NCBI RefSeq assembly: GCF_036345175.1
Contig: NZ_CP107780.1
Location: forward strand, 7,564,001-7,628,000
Direction: 5' to 3'
DNA from: Streptomyces sp. NBC_00576
GTDB lineage: Bacteria; Actinomycetota; Actinomycetes; Streptomycetales; Streptomycetaceae
DNA length: 64,000 nucleotides
Part shown: positions 1 through 7,015 of the stretch, piece after piece
How positions within the stretch are numbered: the first letter of the stretch is position 1
Layout of the letters: the number at the start of each line of letters is the position of its first letter
Notes under the pieces: generated by a model
Told to the model about the DNA's origin: nothing
The model's database searches: none
What the model saw: only the letters and a program-made list of their open reading frames with translations
Translations under genes and position numbers: made by a program

Positions 1-737
1 AGCACCAGCGCGTTGCTCAGATTGATCAGAAAACGGGTCAGCCAGGCCCAGCCCAGGTCCGGGTAGCGGCGCGGGCTCAGCCAGAACCCGGCCAGGAAGG
101 TCCGCCAGGACCACACCGGCAGGTCCTCGACCGCCAGCCGCAGATCCTTGTGCCGCAGTACGTACGGCAGCACCCCCAGCAGGGTGAACGCCGCGCACGC
201 CGCATAGCCCGCGCCCACCCCGCCCACCGCCGTCGCGAGGCCCGTGCCGCCGACCACGCCGAGGATCTGCGCGACGCCCAACCAGCCGCCCACGGAGCCC
301 CGTTGGAGCCTGGGGACGTGGTCGGGAACGGCGGCCGTGACGGCGGCGAAGGCCGCGTTGAGGGTCACCTGGACCAGGCACCACCCGGCCACCATCGTCC
401 ACAGCCCACCCGCCCCCGCGAGCAGCAGCAACGACAGCGCACCGCCCGCCGCGCCGGCCACGATCCACGGCGTACGGCGCCCCCAGCGCGACGTCGTCCG
501 GTCCGACAGCGCGCCGAAGAACGGGTTCGCCGCCAGCGACACCAGGGCGCCCGCGCCCGCCACCCACGCCAGCAGGGTCTCCTTCGACATCCCGGTGCCG
601 GGCGCGAAGTCCTCGGCCTGGGAGGCGAGAAGGATCTGCAGCGGCCCGAACCAGCCCACCCAGATCGCCCCGTTGGCGAGCGAGAGCGAGGCGGTCCACC
701 CGCGCCCGACCCTCCCCCAGTTCTCGGCTTCGCTCAA
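1..737 (-). CDS. MFS sugar transporter, 3' end outside the window
   Basis: A 12-TM major facilitator protein whose C-terminus lies beyond base 1. The visible part reads through several hydrophobic helices and carries the loop GALSDRTTSRWGRR after the second helix, the conserved MFS A-motif. It lies 7 bp downstream of a beta-glucosidase on the same strand, so uptake of a glucoside or disaccharide is the likely role (inference). The start is uncertain: the in-frame TTG at 737 sits inside a dispersed repeat, and the probable original N-terminus (GTG at 817) is in another frame and stops at 734. Translation could restart at the TTG because stop and start overlap as TTGA. The protein may therefore be expressed from a substitute start, or be inactive. 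Confidence 0.75.
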   Translation of the reverse strand, partial: MSEAENWGRVGRGWTASLSLANGAIWVGWFGPLQILLASQAEDFAPGTGMSKETLLAWVAGAGALVSLAANPFFGALSDRTTSRWGRRTPWIVAGAAGGALSLLLLAGAGGLWTMVAGWCLVQVTLNAAFAAVTAAVPDHVPRLQRGSVGGWLGVAQILGVVGGTGLATAVGGVGAGYAACAAFTLLGVLPYVLRHKDLRLAVEDLPVWSWRTFLAGFWLSPRRYPDLGWAWLTRFLINLSNALV

Positions 738-753
738 ACCGGGGGGACCCCCA
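711..753. repeat. Dispersed GC-rich repeat with CCCCC/GGGGG arms
   Basis: On the minus strand the element opens with GGGGGTCCCCCC, passes through GAGCGAAGCCGAGAA and closes with CTGGGGGAGG. I recognise this as a small element found many times in Streptomyces genomes, usually between genes. Here it lies inside the 5' part of the MFS gene. Confidence 0.6.
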
Positions 754-817
754 TCACGGGCTCGACGAGCGCCGCCGACGTCACCGATGCCTCCTCCGCC
801 CCCTCGGCCGTCGTCAC
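734..817 (-). pseudogene. Displaced N-terminal fragment of the MFS gene
   Basis: A 27-residue reading frame starts at a GTG 7 bp after the beta-glucosidase stop. It begins VTTAEGAEEASVTSAALVEP, a typical acidic MFS leader, and ends at a TGA at 734-736. The TGA lies inside the dispersed repeat that also supplies the downstream TTG start. The simplest reading is that gain of the repeat shifted the frame between the leader and the first membrane helix. Confidence 0.5.
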
Positions 818-824
818 CGCCGAG

Positions 825-2174
825 TCACCGACCCGCCGCCTCTTGCTCCTCCTGCTGCGCCCGCAGCAGGTCCCTGAACCAGGCGTACGACGCCTTGGGC
901 GTCCGCTTCAGAGTGGCGGGGTCGTCGAAGTCCACGTGGACCAGCCCGAAGCGCCGCGCATACCCCTCCGCCCACTCGAAGTTGTCCAGCAGCGACCACA
1001 CGAAGTAGCCGCGCACATCCACGCCCGCTTCCAACGCCCGGTGCAGCGCCCGGACATGACCGTCCAGGTAGGCGATCCGGTCCTGGTCGTCGAGCCCCTC
1101 GTACGAGCAGCCGTTCTCGGTGATGACGACGGGCGGCAGCCGGTCGCCGTAACGGTCCCGGAAGGTGGTGAGCAGCTCGGTGAGGCCCTCCGGTACGACG
1201 GGCCAGCCGAAGTCCGTCACCGGGACGTCCTCGATCTCCTGGACGGAGAAGGGGAGTTCGGCCGGGATCGTCAGGCCGCCGAACTCGATGTCGGCGCCCT
1301 GCGGCGCGCCCACCTTCGTCGGTGCGTAGTAGTTGACGCCGTAGAAGTCGAGCGGCTCCCCGATCACCTTCAGGTCGGCCTCCACATCGCCCGGCATCAA
1401 CTCGCCGAGGCCGTCCGGGTATTGGCCCAGGAGGACGGGTTCGGCGAACAGCCGGTTGAGGAGGAGGTCGTAGAACCCGGCCGCCTCCAGGTCTGCCTGG
1501 TCCTGCGACGCGGGCCAGGTCGGCCCGTGCGAGTTGGCGATCCCGATGTCGGTGGCGCCGGCTGCGCGCAGGGCCCGTACGGCCAGACCGTGGCCGAGGA
1601 GTTGGTGGTGGGCGGCCGGGAGCGCGTCGAACATCAGCTGCTTCCCCGGCGCGTGGGCGCCCAACGCGTGCCCGAACAGGGTGTGTTCGGCGGGCTCGTT
1701 GAGCGTGATCCACTTTTTCACGCGGTCGCCGAGCCGCTCGGCGACGACGGACACGTAGTCGGCGAACCGGGACGCGGTGTCCCGCTCCAGCCAGTCCAGG
1801 GTCACCGGCAGGTCCCAGTGGAAGAGGGTGGGGACGGGACGTACGCCCGCCGCGCACAGCTCGTCCACCAGCCTGTCGTAGAAGTCCAGGCCGCCGGGGG
1901 AGTTGACGCGGGGCCAGGAGACGGAGAAGCGGTACGCGTCCACGCCGAGGTCGGCCAGCAGGGCCACGTCCTCGGGGTAGCGGTGGAAGTGGTCGCAGGC
2001 CACCGCCGCTGTCGAGCCGTCTTTCACTCGCCCGGGTTCGGCCGTGAAGGTGTCCCACACGGACGGCTCGCGCTGGTCCGCCGCTCCCTCGATCTGATGT
2101 GCCGAGGTGGACACACCCCAAAGGAAGCCGGCCGGGAACTGGGGTATCGGGTTGGTCGCCATGCGCCGGATCAT
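825..2174 (-). CDS. GH1 family beta-glucosidase
   Basis: A retaining glycoside hydrolase of family 1, 449 aa, the normal length. It begins FLWGVSTSAHQIEGA, the usual GH1 N-terminal signature. The acid/base Glu lies in TLNEPAE (about residue 159) and the nucleophile in VITENG (about residue 350). There is no signal peptide, so it should act in the cytoplasm on sugars imported by the adjacent MFS transporter, which follows after 7 bp. Two starts are possible, ATG at 2174 or ATG at 2162 (MATNPIPQ); neither has a clear ribosome binding site, and the second matches the family N-terminus better. Likely substrates are cellobiose or aryl-beta-glucosides (inference). Confidence 0.95.
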   Translation of the reverse strand: MIRRMATNPIPQFPAGFLWGVSTSAHQIEGAADQREPSVWDTFTAEPGRVKDGSTAAVACDHFHRYPEDVALLADLGVDAYRFSVSWPRVNSPGGLDFYDRLVDELCAAGVRPVPTLFHWDLPVTLDWLERDTASRFADYVSVVAERLGDRVKKWITLNEPAEHTLFGHALGAHAPGKQLMFDALPAAHHQLLGHGLAVRALRAAGATDIGIANSHGPTWPASQDQADLEAAGFYDLLLNRLFAEPVLLGQYPDGLGELMPGDVEADLKVIGEPLDFYGVNYYAPTKVGAPQGADIEFGGLTIPAELPFSVQEIEDVPVTDFGWPVVPEGLTELLTTFRDRYGDRLPPVVITENGCSYEGLDDQDRIAYLDGHVRALHRALEAGVDVRGYFVWSLLDNFEWAEGYARRFGLVHVDFDDPATLKRTPKASYAWFRDLLRAQQEEQEAAGR

Positions 2175-2373
2175 GGGTACCGGGGGTAACGGGTGTCAAC
2201 GGCCTGGGGTGAACAACCCTCAACCTTGCCTCGCCGGGTTCGCGCCGGTGACGCCTGCTGACCTGCTTTTCTGCTGGGGCTCCGGGGGTCTGCGGCGGAG
2301 CCGCTGGTGTTTCAGCCCCCGGGAAAGTGCGGCGTGCCGTCCGCCGACACCCGCGACACCCGTTATGCCCCCT

Positions 2374-2640
2374 CTATGCCCCCTCTTTCAACACCCTTGA
2401 GATCAGCTTCCGTTGCTCCTCCGTGAGCCGGGGATCGGCGCAGTACACCGTCTTTCCGTCCACCGTGATCTCGTAGCTGAAGCCGTCCGGAACCCCGGTC
2501 GGGCGGGTGCCCCCGCCGGCCGCGATCGCCTGATCGGCGAGGGCGTGCCACGCGGGGGCATCGGGGCGGTCCGCGGTGTCCACCTGGGCGTGCCGTTCGA
2601 TGCCCGCGAACCCGCCCGTACGTCTCACCTGAATACGCAT
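2374..2640 (-). CDS. Emfourin-like protealysin inhibitor
   Basis: An 88-aa protein without signal peptide or membrane segment. It starts MRIQVRRTGGFAGIERH and contains a central YEITVDGKTV strand pair; both fit the emfourin family, small proteinaceous inhibitors of protealysin-like M4 peptidases. It lies 84 bp downstream of, and on the same strand as, a protealysin-like peptidase, the arrangement known for enzyme and inhibitor. It would bind and silence the peptidase inside the cell. An 11-bp tandem duplication containing GGGGGCAT covers its stop codon. The assignment is from sequence character and context, not alignment. Confidence 0.75.
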   Translation of the reverse strand: MRIQVRRTGGFAGIERHAQVDTADRPDAPAWHALADQAIAAGGGTRPTGVPDGFSYEITVDGKTVYCADPRLTEEQRKLISRVLKEGA

Positions 2641-2724
2641 AGGTCCCTGTCTAGTACGAGAAGGGCTCCAGTACGAGAAGTGACGCGTGGCCAGTGCCGG
2701 GTGCGGCCGGTACGGCCGGTACGG

Positions 2725-3807
2725 CTACAGGCGGGCCCGGGGCGTGATGGGCACGCCGACCCGCTCCCATGCCTTCAGTACGGCCTGGAGTTCCTCGCCG
2801 TCGCCGTAGCGCTCGCGCGCGGTGGAGACGGTCAGCTGGGCGAAGTCGTCGAAGAACGCCCGCTCGTCCAGCGCGCCGCCGGTCAGCACGTCGTACCAGA
2901 TCTGCCCGGCCCGCTCCCACGCGTGGCCGCCGAGCGCGGTGGCGACGAGGTAGAAGGCGTGGTTGGGGATGCCCGAGTTGATGTGGACGCCGCCGTTGTC
3001 GCGTCCGGTGCGGACATAGCCGTCCATGGTCGCGGGCTGCGGGTCCTTGCCGAGTACGTCGTCGTCGTACGCGCTGCCCGGTTCCTTCATGGAGCGCAGG
3101 GCGGTGCCGGTGACGTCCGGGGCGAGCAGGCCCGCGCCGATGAGCCAGTCGGCCTCGGCGGCGGTCTGGCCGAGCGAGTACTGCTTGATGAGCGAGCCGA
3201 AGACGTCCGACATCGACTCGTTGAGGGCGCCGGGCTGGCCGAAGTACGTGAGGTTCGCGGTGTGCTGGGTGACGCCGTGGGTCAGCTCGTGGCCGATGAC
3301 GTCGATGGAGTTGGTGAAGTCGACGAAGATCTGGCCGTCACCGTCGCCGAACACCATCTGCTTGCCGTCCCAGAAGGCGTTGTTGTAGCCCTCGTCGTAG
3401 TGGACGGTCGCGTCGAGGGGCAGGCCTTCGCCGTCGATCGAGTGGCGCTGGTAGGCCTTGAGGTAGAGGTCGAAGGTGGCGCCGAGGCCGGCGTAGGCGC
3501 GGTTGACGGTGGCGTCCTGGCCGGGCTCCGAGCCTTCGGCGCGCACCTTCTTCCCGGGCAGGGTGGTGCGGTGCTCGGCGTCGTAGATCGTCCGCAGCGG
3601 CTGGTCGGAGGGCGCCTTCGCGGCCGGGGCGGTGGCCAGGCGGAACTCGGTGGTGAGGCGGCGCTCGGTTCGTTTCTGGGCGTCGAGCACCAGGGTGTGC
3701 AGTGCGGGGCCGGAGAGGGCCGGGTCCTCGTGACGGGCCAGCTTGTCGAGGATGTGCGGTGGGACGATCGTGCAGAAGACGGGCTCAGAGCCCCCGTTTG
3801 TCGTCAT
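2725..3807 (-). CDS. Protealysin-like M4 metallopeptidase, cytoplasmic type
   Basis: A 360-aa M4 (thermolysin) peptidase. The zinc site is HELTH at 173-177 with the third ligand Glu197 in GALNESMSDVFG; the catalytic His follows in GGVHINSG. It has no signal peptide and no FTP/PepSY propeptide. Instead it has a short N-terminal prodomain of about 50 residues containing VPPHILDKLA, typical of protealysin precursors. The start at 3807 is chosen because AAGGG lies about 8 bases upstream; GTG at 3816 is an alternative. The gene downstream encodes its probable inhibitor. Protealysin-type enzymes are often kept in the cell or released without a classical signal. Confidence 0.93.
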   Translation of the reverse strand: MTTNGGSEPVFCTIVPPHILDKLARHEDPALSGPALHTLVLDAQKRTERRLTTEFRLATAPAAKAPSDQPLRTIYDAEHRTTLPGKKVRAEGSEPGQDATVNRAYAGLGATFDLYLKAYQRHSIDGEGLPLDATVHYDEGYNNAFWDGKQMVFGDGDGQIFVDFTNSIDVIGHELTHGVTQHTANLTYFGQPGALNESMSDVFGSLIKQYSLGQTAAEADWLIGAGLLAPDVTGTALRSMKEPGSAYDDDVLGKDPQPATMDGYVRTGRDNGGVHINSGIPNHAFYLVATALGGHAWERAGQIWYDVLTGGALDERAFFDDFAQLTVSTARERYGDGEELQAVLKAWERVGVPITPRARL

Positions 3808-4026
3808 GCCCGGCACCCTTGCACCGCGTCATAGGACTGTCACTACCCGCAACCATGATTGGTGAAATACCGGGACAAGGGGCCCAGCGGATAGTGACGG
3901 AGTGGTATGGGCTGAGTTACCGCGAGTGGGATGGCGCACTTTTTACCCCTTTTGCCCTCGGCCTCTCGCATACTGGCAGTCCCGCATAGTGATACAGGCC
4001 CGCGCCCCCGGCGCGGCTCGGCTAGC

Positions 4027-4086
4027 ATGCTTCGCATCATGCGTTTCGGGCTGCTCCTCCTTAGCTGCCGCGGCGAGGGCCTGTAA
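4027..4086 (+). CDS. leuA leader peptide
   Basis: A 19-codon reading frame, MLRIMRFGLLLLSCRGEGL followed by TAA, lies 81 bp upstream of leuA. Four consecutive Leu codons (CTG CTC CTC CTT) precede SCRGEG. This is the recognisable actinobacterial leu leader peptide: ribosomes stalling at the Leu codons when charged leucyl-tRNA is scarce change folding of the RNA before leuA. The family and mechanism are established knowledge; its use here is inferred from position and sequence. Confidence 0.85.
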   Translation: MLRIMRFGLLLLSCRGEGL

Positions 4087-4167
4087 GTAGAGGCCGACCC
4101 CCTCCCCGCGGAGTCTGGCGTTGCGCCGTCGGCCGTCCTTCAGGACACCACGAGGAGCCCACGCATC
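4087..4167 (+). promoter_or_regulatory. leuA attenuator region
   Basis: The 81 bases between the leader stop and the leuA start contain a perfect 7-bp inverted repeat, GGCCGAC at 4092-4098 and GTCGGCC at 4128-4134, enclosing a second GC-rich stem. The structure starts right after the leader stop codon, as expected if ribosome position decides which stem forms. The leuA ribosome binding site (GAGGAG) follows near 4152. Confidence 0.6.
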
Positions 4168-5907
4168 ATGGCAACCAGCCACAGCCGCGCCAATCGCCAG
4201 CAGCCCACTTCCATGCCGATCCACAAGTACGGCCGGTACGAGCAGGTCGACATCTCCGACCGCACCTGGCCCGGAAACCGGATCACCGTCGCCCCCCGCT
4301 GGCTCTCCACGGACCTGCGTGACGGCAACCAGTCCCTGATCGACCCCATGTCTCCCGCCCGCAAGCGCTCGATGTTCGACCTGCTGGTGAAGATGGGCTA
4401 CAAGGAGATCGAGGTCGGCTTCCCGGCCTCCGGACAGACGGACTTCGACTTCGTACGCTCGATCGTCGAGGAGCCGGGCGCGATCCCGGACGACGTCACC
4501 ATCTCCGTACTGACCCAGGCCCGCGAGGACCTGATCGAGCGGACCGTCGAGTCCCTGAAGGGCGCCAAGCGCGCCACGGTCCACCTGTACAACGCGACCG
4601 CCCCCGTCTTCCGCCGGGTCGTCTTCCGCGGCTCCAAGGACGACATCAAGCAGATCGCCGTCGACGGCACCCGGCTGGTCATGGAGTACGCCGAGAAGCA
4701 CCTGGGCCCCGAGACGGAGTTCGGCTACCAGTACAGCCCCGAGATCTTCACCGACACCGAGCTGGACTTCGCGCTGGAGGTCTGTGAGGCGGTCATGGAC
4801 GTCTGGCAGCCCGGCCCGGGCCGCGAGATCATCCTCAACCTGCCTGCCACGGTGGAGCGTTCGACCCCGTCGACGCACGCGGACCGCTTCGAGTGGATGG
4901 GCCGCAACCTGACCCGCCGCGAGCACGTCGTCCTGTCGATCCACCCCCACAACGACCGCGGCACGGCCGTCGCCGCCGCCGAACTGGCGCTGATGGCCGG
5001 CGCCGACCGCGTCGAGGGCTGTCTGTTCGGCCAGGGCGAGCGCACCGGCAACGTCGACCTGGTCACCCTGGGCATGAACCTGTTCTCGCAGGGCGTCGAC
5101 CCGCAGATCGACTTCTCCGACATCGACGAGATCCGTCGTACGTGGGAGTACTGCAACCAGATGGAGGTCCACCCGCGCCACCCGTACGTGGGCGACCTGG
5201 TCTACACGTCCTTCTCCGGCTCCCACCAGGACGCCATCAAGAAGGGCTTCGACGCCATGGAGGCCGACGCGGCCGCGAAGGGCGTCACCGTCGACGACAT
5301 CGAGTGGGCGGTCCCGTACCTGCCGATCGACCCGAAGGACGTCGGCCGGTCCTACGAAGCCGTGATCCGGGTCAACTCCCAGTCCGGCAAGGGCGGAATC
5401 GCGTACGTCCTGAAGAACGACCACAAGCTGGACCTGCCGCGCCGGATGCAGATCGAGTTCTCGAAGCTGATCCAGGCGAAGACGGACGCCGAGGGCGGCG
5501 AGGTCACGCCGAAGGACATCTGGGCGGCCTTCCGGGACGAGTACCTGCCGAACCCCGAGAACCCGTGGGGCCGGATCCAGGTCAGCACCGGCCAGTCGAC
5601 CACCGACAAGGACGGCGTGGACACCCTCACCGTCGAGGCCGAGGTCGACGGTGTCGAGACCACCCTGGTGGGCACCGGCAACGGCCCGATCTCGGCGTTC
5701 TTCCACGCCCTGCAGGGTCTGGACATCGACGCCCGGCTGCTGGACTACACCGAGCACACGATGAGCGAGGGCGCCTCCGCGCAGGCCGCCTCCTACATCG
5801 AGGTCGCCATCGGCGACAAGGTCCTGTGGGGCATCGGCATCGACGCCAACACGACCCGCGCCTCGCTGAAGGCGGTCGTCTCCGCCGTCAACCGCGCGGG
5901 CCGCTGA
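4168..5907 (+). CDS. leuA: 2-isopropylmalate synthase
   Basis: Condenses acetyl-CoA with 2-ketoisovalerate in the first committed step of leucine synthesis. The 579-aa protein is the long actinobacterial form. The DRE-TIM catalytic signature is seen as LSTDLRDGNQ near residue 50, and the metal-binding HxH in SIHPHNDRG near residue 258. The C-terminal part from about residue 440 is the LeuA dimer domain that binds leucine for feedback inhibition. ATG at 4168 follows CGAGGAG at the right distance. It is preceded by a leader peptide and followed by a strong terminator, so it forms its own transcription unit. Confidence 0.98.
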   Translation: MATSHSRANRQQPTSMPIHKYGRYEQVDISDRTWPGNRITVAPRWLSTDLRDGNQSLIDPMSPARKRSMFDLLVKMGYKEIEVGFPASGQTDFDFVRSIVEEPGAIPDDVTISVLTQAREDLIERTVESLKGAKRATVHLYNATAPVFRRVVFRGSKDDIKQIAVDGTRLVMEYAEKHLGPETEFGYQYSPEIFTDTELDFALEVCEAVMDVWQPGPGREIILNLPATVERSTPSTHADRFEWMGRNLTRREHVVLSIHPHNDRGTAVAAAELALMAGADRVEGCLFGQGERTGNVDLVTLGMNLFSQGVDPQIDFSDIDEIRRTWEYCNQMEVHPRHPYVGDLVYTSFSGSHQDAIKKGFDAMEADAAAKGVTVDDIEWAVPYLPIDPKDVGRSYEAVIRVNSQSGKGGIAYVLKNDHKLDLPRRMQIEFSKLIQAKTDAEGGEVTPKDIWAAFRDEYLPNPENPWGRIQVSTGQSTTDKDGVDTLTVEAEVDGVETTLVGTGNGPISAFFHALQGLDIDARLLDYTEHTMSEGASAQAASYIEVAIGDKVLWGIGIDANTTRASLKAVVSAVNRAGR

Positions 5908-5931
5908 CTCACCCGACCGGTTGGTTTCACG

Positions 5932-5960
5932 CCCCGTCCGCCCACTGTGGGCGGACGGGG
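5932..5960. terminator. Terminator after leuA
   Basis: A perfect inverted repeat with 14-bp arms, CCCCGTCCGCCCAC and its complement, lies 24 bp after the leuA stop. The arms nearly touch, so the innermost pairs would open to form the loop. No U-tract follows, as is common in Streptomyces. Confidence 0.75.
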
Positions 5961-6128
5961 TCGCCGTCGTTTACCGGCCAAACCAAGGGCCGGTCATGGG
6001 CAGGTCTGGTCCTGGGTACTGACTACACATCAACAATGTGGCTAACATCACGCCAGCGCGGCGGTGTTGCCGGTGGGAACCCTCCCGCGCCCTGCAACAG
6101 GCAGTGGGGGAGTGACCGGAGGTGCGAC

Positions 6129-6842
6129 GTGCTCCCAGGACGGCGACGAGACGGCCAGGACGGCCGAGTCGTGCGCGGAGGCCGGACAGCACGCGTCCTG
6201 GGCTCCCGTACGGTCTGGGCCGGTGTCGGTGACGGCGAGTTCTTCTGCCCCGGCTGTGGCGGAGACCGCAACTACCAGCGCCTGACAGGCCGTCGGCGCT
6301 TCACGTTCCTCGGCGTACCGATTCTGCCGCGCGGCGAGACCGGCCCGGTCGTCGAATGCGCCGCCTGCCAGAGCCACTTCGGCACGGACGTCCTCGACCA
6401 CCCCACCACGACCCGCTTCTCCGCGATGCTCCGCGACGCGGTCCACACGGTCGCCCTCGCGGTCCTCGCCGCCGGCGGCACCCACGCCCGCCTCACCCTG
6501 GAGACAGCGGTGACCGGAGTCCGCGCGGCCGGCTTCGACGACTGTACGGAGAACCAGCTCGCGGCCCTGGTGGAAGCCCTGGCCGCCGACACGGGCCGCC
6601 TCTTCGGCCCCCCGTGCGGCCCCGGCCTCGCCATAGAGCTCCACGAGGCCCTGGACCCCCTGGCCCCCCACCTCGCCGCCCCCGGCCGCGAATCGATCCT
6701 CCTGCAGGGCGCCCGCATCGCCCTGGCCGACGGCCCGTACACACCGGCGGAGCGCGACGTCCTGGCGACGGTCGGCGCGGCACTGACGATCTGCGCGGAC
6801 GATGTGACCCGGCTGCTCGCGACGGCGCGTACGCCTTCGTAG
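6129..6842 (+). CDS. TerB-like protein with N-terminal zinc ribbon
   Basis: A 237-aa cytoplasmic protein. The N-terminus has a zinc ribbon made by CPGC (40-43) and CAAC (about 76-79), the rest is an all-helical TerB-like domain (about 95-235) with acidic helices such as LADGPYTPAERD. GTG at 6129 is used because GGAGG lies just upstream. I recognise it as a Streptomyces protein usually annotated as a TerB-family tellurite resistance protein and found next to leuA. The TerB label does not prove a role in tellurite resistance; stress sensing or metal binding is as likely. Confidence 0.8.
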   Translation: MLPGRRRDGQDGRVVRGGRTARVLGSRTVWAGVGDGEFFCPGCGGDRNYQRLTGRRRFTFLGVPILPRGETGPVVECAACQSHFGTDVLDHPTTTRFSAMLRDAVHTVALAVLAAGGTHARLTLETAVTGVRAAGFDDCTENQLAALVEALAADTGRLFGPPCGPGLAIELHEALDPLAPHLAAPGRESILLQGARIALADGPYTPAERDVLATVGAALTICADDVTRLLATARTPS

Positions 6843-6868
6843 CTCGCCAGGCTTCCGCTGCGGCCGCC

Positions 6869-6921
6869 ACTACTCCCGGGGGAGTAGTACGGCCCTCGGG
6901 CCACCCCCGGGAGTACTCCCG
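6869..6921. promoter_or_regulatory. Paired palindromes, candidate operator of the MMPL operon
   Basis: Two palindromes share the half-site GGGAGTA. The first, 6869-6888, has perfect 9-bp arms ACTACTCCC and GGGAGTAGT around two bases. The second, 6908-6921, is the perfect palindrome CGGGAGTACTCCCG. They lie about 95-150 bp upstream of the MMPL start, a good position for a dimeric activator such as the NarL-type regulator encoded two genes downstream (inference). Confidence 0.5.
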
Positions 6922-7015
6922 AACTCGCCCTCCCGCGCGACGAATTCACCTCGGTGCGACGGAATTCTGGTGAGCGTCATCCAGCCGGATGTCCGGACGA
7001 GGGGAGGGCCTCGAC

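Noticed and set aside
3943..5757. 604-codon frame on the minus strand opposite leuA
   Set aside because: Composition is that of an antisense shadow (Val, Asp, Arg, Leu repeats); leuA on the plus strand is certain.
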